Shown here in pieces: positions 56,053 to 64,000 of a stretch of 64,000 nucleotides of DNA. The stretch lies in NCBI GenBank assembly GCA_944325445.1, contig CALVAG010000007.1, positions 62,001-126,000 on the forward strand. Direction: 5' to 3'. Origin of the DNA: an uncultured Bacteroidales bacterium. GTDB taxonomy: Bacteria > Bacteroidota > Bacteroidia > Bacteroidales > UBA932. The stretch's first letter is position 1. Each line of letters starts with the position of its first letter. The translations under genes and the position numbers were made by a program. Under the pieces are notes generated by a model. That model saw only the letters and a list, made by a program, of their open reading frames with translations, did no database searches and was not told where the DNA came from.

Positions 56053-56484
56053 TGAAGACTACGCAGAACCTTCTCTCATCCGGATTCGTGTGTATGAGAA
56101 CAAGTTGGAGATAATAAACGGTGGTGTACTGGTAAGATTGAGGCATGTAGACGCGGTATTGAGCGCATTATCACGGCTTGTAAGAATGACGTATTCTCCA
56201 CATCGGAGTTCCGCTATGATGCTTCGGGTATTTGGACAACGTTTAAGTTTGAGTATCCGGAAAGAGCTACTACCCAAAAGACTACCCAAAAACTGACGGA
56301 ACAACAGCAAGCTATCCTGTCATTCTTAAAAGGACATCCGGAAGCGACCCGAAAAGAGATAAGTGAGAGTCTTTCCAATATTACAGAGGATGGGGTAAAG
56401 TACAATCTTTCCCGCCTTCAAGAGCTTGGTTTGCTGAAACGTATAGGAGGCAAGAAGCAAGGATATTGGCAAATTATAGAATAA
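56042..56484 (+). pseudogene. Remnant of an AlbA_2/RecG-like ATP-binding regulator, frameshifted
   Basis: Start frame carries EPSLIRIRVYENKLEIING, a typical part of AlbA_2/DUF4062-like ATP-binding proteins. After an apparent deletion of ~60 residues the frame changes to GIERIITACKND, then a winged helix (EATRKEISESLSNI, LGLLKRIGGKKQGYWQII) to the stop at 56484. The N-terminal AlbA_2 domain is missing. This is a decayed gene. Confidence 0.6.
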
Positions 56485-56490
56485 AGGACT

Positions 56491-56690
56491 ATGGACGATT
56501 TGGAAGAATTTGAAAGCACTGGCACGAAGATTTGATGGCATGGGAACGCTTTCAAGACGAGCTTGAAAGAATCAAGGGTGAAAATACCTACGAAGGCTTG
56601 CATGACTTTAAGGATAAAAGTTTATCTTTGCAGCAGGAATCCTCCACGCAATCCCACGCAGAACGCTGCAACAAGCCGGTGGAGCAATAG
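56491..56690 (+). pseudogene. Frameshifted small gene remnant
   Basis: ATG 56491 opens MDDLEEFEST and stops after 14 codons. A shift near 56515-56520 restores a reading HWHEDLMAWERFQDELER and continues to the stop at 56690 (QSHAERCNKPVEQ). Together ~65 residues, acidic and helical. One indel explains the break. The rest of the 443-bp gap to 56928 holds the att' copy and the promoter of the next gene. Confidence 0.4.
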
Positions 56691-56899
56691 CGGGAGATTA
56701 CACTACTTGCTGATTTATAAATCAAATATATTCAGCCACTTGAGTAGATAGTTCGATTCCCGGTGCGTTACAAAGAAAAAACAGCATCAAATTCCTGATT
56801 CCCAAGCGAAGTCGAGAATTTCTATTTCCCTATATGCGCAATAAGTGCGGAATGGTCGTATCATGTGTTTTAATCTATCGACAAAACCGGCAAAAATCT

Positions 56900-56907
56900 T
56901 ACTTTTG
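56900..56907 (+). promoter_or_regulatory. -7 box of the PfkB kinase gene
   Basis: TACTTTTG, 20 bp before ATG 56928, fits TAnnTTTG; the -33 region is poor. Confidence 0.4.
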
Positions 56908-56927
56908 CCATATAGAAATTTCATAAA

Positions 56928-57809
56928 ATGGGACACAGCAATATTACCGTCGCCGCACTGGGAGAGGTTTTATGGGATATGCTGCCCGAGGGTAAAAGGC
57001 TCGGCGGCGCTCCAGCAAATTTCGCATACCATGTTTCAAGCTATGGGATAGAGACCGCGGTAGTAAGCGCCGTAGGCATGGATGAGCTTGGCAGCGAAGC
57101 TTTGGAGACAATGAATGCAAGACATTTGGGAAGCCATATTGCAAGGCTCTCCTCCCACCCTACCGGTACGGTAGAGGTCACCCTCGATAAAAAAGGTGTC
57201 CCGTCGTACAAGATTACTGAAAACGCCGCATGGGACTTTATTCCGTGGAGCAGCCGCCTTGAGGAACTCGCAGCCAAAACCGATGCAGTCTGTTTCGGCA
57301 CCCTTGCGCAACGCTCACCGACAAGCCGCCGGACAATACGGAATTTCCTTGAGGCAATGCCGCATGACAACAGGCATCTGCGCATTTTCGATGTAAACCT
57401 GCGTTCCCCATACTGGGACAACAGCATAGTCGCCGAATCGTTGCAAAACTGCAATATCCTGAAATTAAACGATGAAGAGCTTCCGATTGTATCTTCGGCC
57501 GCCCAAATGACGGTACATGCCGGAAACACGGCAGCAACAGCTCGCTCCATCATGGAAAAATATGCATTGCGAGCCCTTATCCTCACCTGCGGAGCGACAG
57601 AGAGTTACATTTTTACACCTGAAGGGGAGAGCCGCCTTGCGACACCGCATGTAAAGGTAGCGGATACCGTAGGCGCCGGAGATTCGTTTACCGCCGCATT
57701 TACAGCAGCTATTCTTCTCGGCCACACCGTTGCACAGGCGCATGAAGCAGCAGTAGAGAGAGCGGCATACGTATGCACTCAACATGGAGCCACACCGCCC
57801 GTTCCCTAA
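56928..57809 (+). CDS. PfkB-family sugar kinase, fructokinase-like
   Basis: 293 residues. N-terminal ALGEVLWDMLPEG with LGGAPANFAYH (the substrate-binding Gly-rich pattern of fructokinases), C-terminal PfkB signature VADTVGAGDSFTAAF with catalytic Asp. Fructose is the likely substrate from the GEVLWD and GGAPANFA segments; other hexoses are possible. Single gene just after the island. Confidence 0.85.
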   Translation: MGHSNITVAALGEVLWDMLPEGKRLGGAPANFAYHVSSYGIETAVVSAVGMDELGSEALETMNARHLGSHIARLSSHPTGTVEVTLDKKGVPSYKITENAAWDFIPWSSRLEELAAKTDAVCFGTLAQRSPTSRRTIRNFLEAMPHDNRHLRIFDVNLRSPYWDNSIVAESLQNCNILKLNDEELPIVSSAAQMTVHAGNTAATARSIMEKYALRALILTCGATESYIFTPEGESRLATPHVKVADTVGAGDSFTAAFTAAILLGHTVAQAHEAAVERAAYVCTQHGATPPVP

Positions 57810-57906
57810 AAGAGTCCGGGAATTTTTACATCCGGCTTTGCGGCAATATGCTTTGCTGTCGGTTGAGGTATCAATGATTTATTCGACAAAAAATAATCCA
57901 AATGCT

Positions 57907-57914
57907 TAACTTTG
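57907..57914 (+). promoter_or_regulatory. -7 box upstream of the MATE gene
   Basis: TAACTTTG (57907-57914) with TTCG 21 bp upstream. The start of transcription would lie within 1-3 bases of ATG 57922, so the message could be leaderless, or the real start is ATG 57949. Confidence 0.4.
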
Positions 57915-57921
57915 CCCTCCG

Positions 57922-59295
57922 ATGAAAGGCAGGGACAATTATGAATATATGACTGCGGGCTCCGTGCCGCGGACTATCTGCGAACTTGCGGTTCCTACAA
58001 TCATAAGCATGCTGGTGACAGCAATCTACAATGTCGCCGACACCTATTTCGTAGGCAGGATAGATACGCAGAGTACGGCGGCAATCGGCATCTCCTTCTC
58101 GGCAATGTCCGTAGTGCAGGCCTTCGGCTTTTTCTTCGGCCACGGTTCCGGCAACTATATTTCCAGAATGCTCGGAGCCAGAAAGACCGGGCATGCGGAA
58201 ACCATGGCTACAATAGGTCTATTTTCCTCATTTGCAGCCGGTACTGTCATAGCTATAACAGGCATAATCTTTCTTGGACCGCTCTGCATGGCGCTCGGCT
58301 CTACGGAGACTATCCTGCCATACGCAAAAGAGTATCTCGGTATAATTCTGATAGGGACGCCCTTTATGGCGGCATCCCTTACCCTCAACAACCAGATAAG
58401 GTTCAAGGGAAATGCAAAATATGCCATGGTCGGCATCATTTCCGGAGCGTTCATAAACATAATCCTGGACCCCATACTCATATTCGGATTCGACATGGGA
58501 GTCAGGGGAGCGGCAATAGCCACGATTTCCGGCCAGATCATAGGTTTCGCGGCGCTTCTTTTCATAGACCGCCGCACAGGCACGTTCTCTGTCTCGTTTA
58601 GAGCCTTCAAACCTACTGTCAGAGCCTATATAGAGATAATAAAGGGCGGGCTGCCGTCGCTGCTCAGGCAGGGGCTGCTCTCTATTTCAACGATTCTGCT
58701 CAATGTGGCAGCCAAAGAGTATGGAGACAGCGCCATTGCCGGAATGGCGATAACCACAAGGATAATATACATTCTGAATGCCATAGTAATAGGATTGGGA
58801 CAGGGCTACCAGCCTGTTTGCGGCTTCAACTACGGGGCAAAACTTTACGGCAGGGTTTGTGAGGGATTCTGGTTCTGCGTAAAGGCCGGAACACTCTTTT
58901 TCCTTACATGCTCCGTTCTTGGATATATATTCGCACCTGAAGCCGTTGCCATATTCAGAAAAGAGGATGCTATGGTAATCGAAATCGGAGCGGAGGCACT
59001 CAGGTGGCAGCTCATAGCTTTGCCGTTCGGAGCCTTTACCCTTGTAAGCAACATGATGCTCCAGACAATCAGGAAAGCAGGAAGGGCTGCACTTCTCGCA
59101 TCTGCCCGTCAGGGGCTCTTCTTTATCCCGTGTATTCTGATACTGCCTCATCTGATAGGGATAAGGGGTGTGGAAATGACACAGGCAATAGCAGACATCC
59201 TCTCGTTCCTTCTTGCCCTGCCGCTCACACTCGGCACGCTTAAAGAGATGAAGAGTCTCTCCCAAAAACAGGGGTCATCTGTACAAAATCTCTAA
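57922..59295 (+). CDS. MATE-family multidrug/metabolite efflux transporter
   Basis: 457 residues, twelve membrane helices in two MATE halves (TICELAVPTIISMLVTAIYNVADTYFVG ... GLPSLLRQGLLSISTILLNVAA; QPVCGFNYGAKLYGRV in the second half). Driven by Na+ or H+. Start could also be ATG 57949 (MTAGSVP). Substrate unknown. Confidence 0.88.
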   Translation: MKGRDNYEYMTAGSVPRTICELAVPTIISMLVTAIYNVADTYFVGRIDTQSTAAIGISFSAMSVVQAFGFFFGHGSGNYISRMLGARKTGHAETMATIGLFSSFAAGTVIAITGIIFLGPLCMALGSTETILPYAKEYLGIILIGTPFMAASLTLNNQIRFKGNAKYAMVGIISGAFINIILDPILIFGFDMGVRGAAIATISGQIIGFAALLFIDRRTGTFSVSFRAFKPTVRAYIEIIKGGLPSLLRQGLLSISTILLNVAAKEYGDSAIAGMAITTRIIYILNAIVIGLGQGYQPVCGFNYGAKLYGRVCEGFWFCVKAGTLFFLTCSVLGYIFAPEAVAIFRKEDAMVIEIGAEALRWQLIALPFGAFTLVSNMMLQTIRKAGRAALLASARQGLFFIPCILILPHLIGIRGVEMTQAIADILSFLLALPLTLGTLKEMKSLSQKQGSSVQNL

Positions 59296-59337
59296 AAAAA
59301 AGCTAAATTTACAATTTGATTTATATTCATAAGCCAA

Positions 59338-60111
59338 ATGACAGATACTTTAAAAGTAGCGCTGTTGCAGAGAGAGATTGTATGGGGCGACCCTGCAAAA
59401 AACAGAAAGAACTTTTTGCGTGCAATTGAACAGTGCAGCAAGGCGGATTTATATATCCTGCCGGAGATGTTCTCTACGGGATTCTGCAGCAAGTCGCAGT
59501 TTTTTGCAGAACCGGCAAGCAATTCTTCGCTTGAATGGATGAAGGAGTGCGCCCTCCGTTTCAATGCCGCAATAGCGGGAAGCATTGCAATAGACGATGC
59601 CGGAATGCATTACAACAGATTCTACTTTGTAAAGCCGGATGGAGAGTTTGATTATTACGACAAACGCCACCTTTTCACATACGGAGGTGAAAACAACTTC
59701 TTCAAATGCGGCAAAAAGCGGAAAATCGTTGAATACAAAGGATTCAGAATACTATTGCAGATATGCTACGATTTGCGTTTTCCCGTGTTTTCCCGCAACG
59801 GCAACGATTATGACCTTGCTATCTATGTTGCAAGCTGGCCGGCCTCCAGAGCCGATGTATGGAGCACGTTGCTCAAAGCAAGAGCAATCGAAAACCAATG
59901 TTTTACAATAGGAGCAAACAGGGTCGGAGATGATCCTGAAAGCCACTATTCGGGAGACAGCGCCATATTGGACGCTTACGGAAGAACCATTGCGGCATGT
60001 CCGCCGGAAACCGAATGCGAAGCCTATGCGGAATTGAGCCTTGCAGAACTCGACGAGTTCAGGAAAAAATTCCCGGTATTAAATGACAGAGATATATTTG
60101 AATTGAAATAA
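59338..60111 (+). CDS. Nitrilase-family amidohydrolase, omega-amidase-like
   Basis: 257 residues. Catalytic triad Glu43 (LPEMFSTGF), Lys109 (DKRHLFTYGGE), Cys143 (QICYDLRFPVFSR). The YafV/NIT2-type sequence suggests omega-amidase: hydrolysis of alpha-ketoglutaramate or ketosuccinamate produced by glutamine or asparagine transaminases. It starts the run amidase-iorA-iorB-aminotransferase-paaK, which fits transamination chemistry. Confidence 0.85.
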   Translation: MTDTLKVALLQREIVWGDPAKNRKNFLRAIEQCSKADLYILPEMFSTGFCSKSQFFAEPASNSSLEWMKECALRFNAAIAGSIAIDDAGMHYNRFYFVKPDGEFDYYDKRHLFTYGGENNFFKCGKKRKIVEYKGFRILLQICYDLRFPVFSRNGNDYDLAIYVASWPASRADVWSTLLKARAIENQCFTIGANRVGDDPESHYSGDSAILDAYGRTIAACPPETECEAYAELSLAELDEFRKKFPVLNDRDIFELK

Positions 60112-60119
60112 CCGAACTT

Positions 60120-61742
60120 ATGACAGAGAGACCAGATAAAATCTTATTGCTTGGAGACCAAGCCATAGCACTGGGAGCAATAGATGCCGGGCTTAGTGGC
60201 GTCTATGCCTATCCCGGCACGCCATCCACGGAAATAACGGAATTCATACAGGAATATCCGCTTGCAAAAGAGAGAAATATCTTCAGCAGATGGTGTACGA
60301 ATGAAAAAACGGCAATGGAGGCGGCGCTCGGCATGTCCTACATGGGAAAAAGAGCGCTTGTCTGCATGAAGCATGTAGGACTCAACGTGGCGGCCGATGC
60401 TTTCGTAAATTCCGCGATTACCGGAGTAAACGGCGGCCTTATAGTTCTCGTTGCAGACGATCCGTCGATGCACTCTTCACAAAACGAACAGGATTCGAGA
60501 TTCTACGGTAAATTTGCAATGATTCCGATCCTTGAACCATCTTCGCAACAGGAAGCCTATGACATGGTCAGATACGGCTATGAACTCTCGGAAAAACTGC
60601 GTTTGCCACTGCTGATGCGCGTAACTACACGCATGGCCCATTCGAGAGCCGTTGTAAAGGTGCTCCCTGTAAGTGAAATTGCAGAACAGAACAGCATGAA
60701 CAACAATGCAAGAGCCGCTGATTTCATACTTTTGCCCGCCAATGCCCGCCGCAGGAACAATGAACTTGTCGCGCAGCAGCCGGAACTGGAAAAAATTGCA
60801 GAAGAATCGCGGTTCAACAAATACATCAACGACAATGGAAAGGCAGAGAGAGGAATAATAGCATGCGGCATTGCATGGAATTATCTGAACGAATATCTGG
60901 CTTCCGACAGTACTCTTCCCAGAATCAAGATTTCACAATACCCTCTTCCGAAAAAACTCATATGCGACCTTGCATCAAAATGCAAAGAGATACTGGTTAT
61001 CGAAGAGGGGCAACCGTTTGTGGAAGAGCAGATAAAAGGCATATTGCCATCTGAATGCAAAATATCTGGAAAATTGAGCGGCCTGCTCCCCAGAACCGGG
61101 GAACTTACACCTGACGCCGTTGCAGCAGCACTCGGAGTTACGGTAGAACAGCCTTACGGCAAATCTGAAATCGTGGTTCCGCGTCCGCCGGCATTATGTC
61201 AGGGATGCGGTCACAGAGATGTCTACAATGCCCTTAATGAGATAATAAAAGAGTTTCCCGGCGCAAAAGTATTCGGAGACATCGGTTGCTATACACTGGG
61301 AGCGCTTCCGCCATTCAGGGCGATTGACAGCTGCGTGGATATGGGGGCCTCCATAACAATGGCAAAAGGTGCGGCAGATGCAGGCCTCTTCCCTGCAATC
61401 GCAATAATAGGAGACTCCACATTTACCCATTCGGGTATGACAGGACTCCTTGATGCGGTAAACTGCAACAGCACCATAACCGTCATTATCTCAGACAATC
61501 TCACTACCGCCATGACAGGAGGGCAGGACTCTGCCGGGACAAACAAATTCGAGGCTATCTGCAAAGGGATAGGAGTACATCCCGAACACCTGCGCGTTGT
61601 GGTTCCGCTCGCAAAAAACATGGAGGAGATAAAACAGATTCTGCGTGAAGAGATAAATTATAAGGGCACCTCCGTAATAATACCGAGAAGAGAGTGTATC
61701 CAGACATTCAACAGAAAAAGAAGAAAAGAGAAAAAGAGTTAA
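60120..61742 (+). CDS. iorA: Indolepyruvate:ferredoxin oxidoreductase alpha subunit
   Basis: 540 residues. N-terminal POR domain I (YAYPGTPSTEITEF, KHVGLNVAADA), then the TPP-binding domain (CQGCGHRDVYNAL; GDIGCYTLGALPP; GDSTFTHSGMTGLLDA with ISDNLTTAMTGGQ). The usual C-terminal 4Fe-4S ferredoxin-like domain is absent: the protein ends in RRECIQTFNRKRRKEKK. Oxidatively decarboxylates aryl-pyruvates to aryl-acetyl-CoA, or the reverse. Overlaps/abuts iorB by 11 bp after its stop. Confidence 0.9.
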   Translation: MTERPDKILLLGDQAIALGAIDAGLSGVYAYPGTPSTEITEFIQEYPLAKERNIFSRWCTNEKTAMEAALGMSYMGKRALVCMKHVGLNVAADAFVNSAITGVNGGLIVLVADDPSMHSSQNEQDSRFYGKFAMIPILEPSSQQEAYDMVRYGYELSEKLRLPLLMRVTTRMAHSRAVVKVLPVSEIAEQNSMNNNARAADFILLPANARRRNNELVAQQPELEKIAEESRFNKYINDNGKAERGIIACGIAWNYLNEYLASDSTLPRIKISQYPLPKKLICDLASKCKEILVIEEGQPFVEEQIKGILPSECKISGKLSGLLPRTGELTPDAVAAALGVTVEQPYGKSEIVVPRPPALCQGCGHRDVYNALNEIIKEFPGAKVFGDIGCYTLGALPPFRAIDSCVDMGASITMAKGAADAGLFPAIAIIGDSTFTHSGMTGLLDAVNCNSTITVIISDNLTTAMTGGQDSAGTNKFEAICKGIGVHPEHLRVVVPLAKNMEEIKQILREEINYKGTSVIIPRRECIQTFNRKRRKEKKS

Positions 61743-61753
61743 AGAATGTGAAT

Positions 61754-62338
61754 ATGAAAAAAAGCGATATAATTCTTGCAGGAGTCGGAGGACAGGGGAT
61801 TCTCTCCATAGCTGCCATAATAGGCGAAGCTGCGCTTGCGGAAAATCTCTATATAAAACAGGCCGAAGTACATGGCATGAGCCAAAGGGGCGGAGATGTA
61901 CAATCCAATCTGAGAATCTCCGACACCCCTATAAATTCAGACCTCATTTCATTGGGAGGTGCAGACTATATACTATCTCTGGAGCCGATGGAGGCCTTGC
62001 GATACCTTCCTTACCTCGACAGGGAAGGCTGGATAATAACGTCATCTTCACCTTTTGTGAACATTCCGAATTATCCCGATGCCGATGCGCTGAAAGGCGA
62101 ATTGCATAAAATGAAAAATGTAATATCGATTGATGTGGAAGGCCTTGCAAAAGAGCATAACCTGCCCAAAAGCGCCAATGTAATCCTGCTCGGAGCCGCG
62201 GCAAAGGTGCTGGATATGGTAAAATATGCAGATCTGGAAAAGAGTGTACGGCGCATCTTTTCAGCGAAGGGAGAAGAAATTGTAAATATGAATCTCAAAG
62301 CCCTTTCTATCGGCTATAATACCGCAAATCAAAAATGA
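61754..62338 (+). CDS. iorB: Indolepyruvate:ferredoxin oxidoreductase beta subunit
   Basis: 194 residues from ATG 61754; GTG 61748 is an alternative. POR gamma domain with GVGGQGILSIAAIIGEAAL near the start and HGMSQRGGDVQSN. Forms the CoA- and TPP-dependent complex with IorA. Overlaps the aminotransferase start by 4 bp (ATGA). Confidence 0.9.
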   Translation: MKKSDIILAGVGGQGILSIAAIIGEAALAENLYIKQAEVHGMSQRGGDVQSNLRISDTPINSDLISLGGADYILSLEPMEALRYLPYLDREGWIITSSSPFVNIPNYPDADALKGELHKMKNVISIDVEGLAKEHNLPKSANVILLGAAAKVLDMVKYADLEKSVRRIFSAKGEEIVNMNLKALSIGYNTANQK

Positions 62339-63657
62339 GTGAAGAAATTTTCAGCAAGGAACTTGTAGCGGAAGCCACAAAAAAGATGGAGGTGGCGAAT
62401 CTGCAGGAAGCGACAATCGGAGAAGTTCTGCTGGTTGCTTCATATCTCGAAAACAAGACAGGTATAAAATTCATCCGCATGGACCAGGGTTCGCCCGGGC
62501 TTCCTGCAAACAGAATAGGCGTGGAAGCGGAAAAAAGGGCGTTGGAGGCAGGAGTCGGTTCTATATACCCTGCGGCAGCCGGTGTTGCGGAGCTTAAAGA
62601 AGCCGCCTCGAAATTCGTAAAGGCCTTCATAAATCTCGATATTTCTCCAAGGGCTTGTATTCCGGGGACGGGTTCTGTAGCATCGTCGTTCTCCTCTTTT
62701 ATCGCTACAACGCAAAGAGAGCCCGGCAAGGACAAAGTCCTCTTCATAGACCCCGGATTCCCGATACAGAAATCCCAGTTGAAAATATTGGGGATAGAAT
62801 ACGAGCAGTTCGACATATATGATTACAGGGGAGAAAAATTAAGGGAAAAACTCGAATCTTATCTCAAAAAGGGAGATATAGCGGCCATCAGCTACTCAAA
62901 CCCCAACAATCCTGCATGGATATGTCTGGAAGAGAGCGAACTGAAAATAATAGGAGAGATGGCCGAAAAATATGATGTAATCATTATAGAAGATCTTGCC
63001 TATTTCTGCATGGATTTCAGAAAGAAACTTGGCAGGCCATACGAGCCTCCCTACCCTGCCACTGTCGCACGCTATACAGACAATTACATCCTGATGCTCT
63101 CAGCATCCAAGATATTCAGCTACGCAGGGCAGCGCATTGCTTTGGCCTGCATTTCAGACAAGCTGTTCGACAGACATTTTCCAGCGCTTGCAAAACGCTA
63201 CAACGATACCGGAGTATTCGGACAGACATTCATAGCCTCGATCTCCTATATGATAACATCGGGGTGCACAGCATCGACGCAATACGGTTACGCAGAAATG
63301 TTGAACAAGGCCGTGGAGGGAAAGATAGATTTTGTCGCAGATACTTCTATTTACGCAAGACGGGCGGAGGCCATGAAGAAAATATTTACCGACAACGGGT
63401 TTTATATCGTCTATGACAGGGATGTTACGGATAAGGTCGGAGACGGCTTCTTCTTTACCGCAGGCTATCCGGGATTCACGGGAGGCGAACTGATGGAAGA
63501 GCTGATTCACTACGGCATCAGCAGTATTTCGCTCTCAACCACAGGAAGCGAGCAGAATGGCGTGAGAGGCTGCTCTTCACGCATCGGCGAAGAACTCCTT
63601 CCGATTCTTAAAGAGAGAGTGGAAAAATTCCGCAAAGACCATCCAGTCCATAAATAA
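62335..63657 (+). CDS. PLP-dependent aminotransferase (class I/II), aromatic or glutamine type
   Basis: 440 residues. Fold-type I: YSNPNNPAWICLEE, EDLAYFCMDF, and the PLP Lys in SASKIFSYAGQRIAL. Position after iorAB and an omega-amidase implies transamination of aromatic amino acids to aryl-pyruvates (or the reverse), with glutamine as possible partner. Substrate is inferred from context only. Confidence 0.85.
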   Translation: MSEEIFSKELVAEATKKMEVANLQEATIGEVLLVASYLENKTGIKFIRMDQGSPGLPANRIGVEAEKRALEAGVGSIYPAAAGVAELKEAASKFVKAFINLDISPRACIPGTGSVASSFSSFIATTQREPGKDKVLFIDPGFPIQKSQLKILGIEYEQFDIYDYRGEKLREKLESYLKKGDIAAISYSNPNNPAWICLEESELKIIGEMAEKYDVIIIEDLAYFCMDFRKKLGRPYEPPYPATVARYTDNYILMLSASKIFSYAGQRIALACISDKLFDRHFPALAKRYNDTGVFGQTFIASISYMITSGCTASTQYGYAEMLNKAVEGKIDFVADTSIYARRAEAMKKIFTDNGFYIVYDRDVTDKVGDGFFFTAGYPGFTGGELMEELIHYGISSISLSTTGSEQNGVRGCSSRIGEELLPILKERVEKFRKDHPVHK

Positions 63658-63686
63658 ACACTATAATTTAAACCTAAGAGCACACC

Positions 63687-64000
63687 ATGATTTGGAACCA
63701 GAACAAAGAGTGCATGAGCATCGATCAGATGCATGACCTGCAGGGAAAACGGCTTCAGAAACTTGTAAAGAAAGTATATCACAGTACTCCTTTTTACCGC
63801 AAGAAAATGCAGGAAATGGATATTACACCGGGAGATATACGCACAATCGAAGATATAGTCAAACTGCCGTTTACTACAAAACAGGATTTGAGAGACAATT
63901 ATCCATGTGGAATGTTTGCCGTTCCCAACTCCGAAATAGTGCGCATTCATGCATCGTCCGGTACAACCGGCAATCCTACAATAGTGGGATATACCCGCAA
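63687..64000 (+). CDS. paaK: Phenylacetate-CoA ligase (3' partial)
   Basis: The first 104 residues are in view; the gene runs off the window. [13 protein letters not shown], then [37 protein letters not shown] and the AMP-binding loop [16 protein letters not shown] are typical of PaaK-like ligases. Activates aryl-acetates to CoA esters. Last visible gene of the iorAB cluster, 29 bp after the aminotransferase. Confidence 0.88.
   Translation, partial: MIWNQNKECMSIDQMHDLQGKRLQKLVKKVYHSTPFYRKKMQEMDITPGDIRTIEDIVKLPFTTKQDLRDNYPCGMFAVPNSEIVRIHASSGTTGNPTIVGYTR

Larger units (their letters stand above)
54841..56765 (+). mobile_element. Decayed 1.9-kb island in tRNA-Phe
   Basis: GTTCGATTCCCGGTG (54841-54855, in the tRNA T-arm) recurs at 56751-56765; these are the expected att duplication of an element integrated in a tRNA gene. 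Inside are a Fic protein and two broken genes. No integrase is left, so the element can no longer excise by itself. Confidence 0.6.

Overview
The window reads as a Bacteroidales chromosome of moderate G+C. Several things point there: promoters of the TTTG / TAnnTTTG type, an Mfa/FimA-type fimbrial operon, an S46 dipeptidyl peptidase, a 626-residue PurF-like protein of the kind I know from Bacteroidetes, and a sigma-54 regulator/kinase pair beside an FtsX-type ABC exporter. The Ptb-Buk, IorAB and S46 genes suggest an amino-acid and peptide fermenter; Rikenellaceae is a guess only.

Layout. (1) 1-~4520: right end of a prophage, probably transposable (Mu-like). It has tail-fibre/S74-chaperone genes, small phage genes, a structured non-coding RNA region, a Mor-like helix-turn-helix protein, then a compact cassette of a 41-aa protein, an ABC-ATPase/GNAT fusion and a formyltransferase-like protein. 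It ends at two 16-bp repeats 23 bp apart that look like transposase-binding sites. (2) 4.5-5.9 kb: an unknown gene at the junction and a RelBE/YoeB-type toxin-antitoxin pair. (3) 5.9-13.4 kb, minus strand: five-gene fimbrial operon. (4) 13.5-16.7 kb, minus strand: ackA-ptb-buk. (5) 16.8-31.4 kb: lipid kinase, short ComEC, PurF paralog, S46 peptidase, AI-2E-family permease, TPR protein, gyrA, clpC, GNAT-like protein. (6) 31.4-39.8 kb, minus strand: TolC-HlyD-ABC-FtsX exporter followed by its sigma-54 regulator and kinase, with a candidate -24/-12 promoter and enhancer repeats. (7) 40-49.6 kb: Fur-family regulator divergent from a heavy-metal RND system, tRNA-Lys, NhaD, CDF exporter, C-GCAxxG-C-C protein, small outer-membrane protein. 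(8) 49.6-54.7 kb: CCA-adding enzyme, HsdR-N-like protein, holA, priA. (9) 54.8-56.8 kb: tRNA-Phe and a decayed 1.9-kb island (Bro-N/Fic protein plus two wrecked genes) bounded by a 15-bp duplication of the tRNA 3' part. (10) 56.9-64 kb: PfkB kinase, MATE pump, omega-amidase-like protein, then iorA-iorB-aminotransferase-paaK for aryl-keto-acid/aryl-CoA interconversion.

The least explained part is the right-end prophage cassette at 2284-4479. Its position matches the com-mom DNA-modification operon of Mu, but its chemistry (ABC-ATPase joined to GNAT, plus a formyltransferase fold) would be different. All function calls come from reading sequence; no database search was run.
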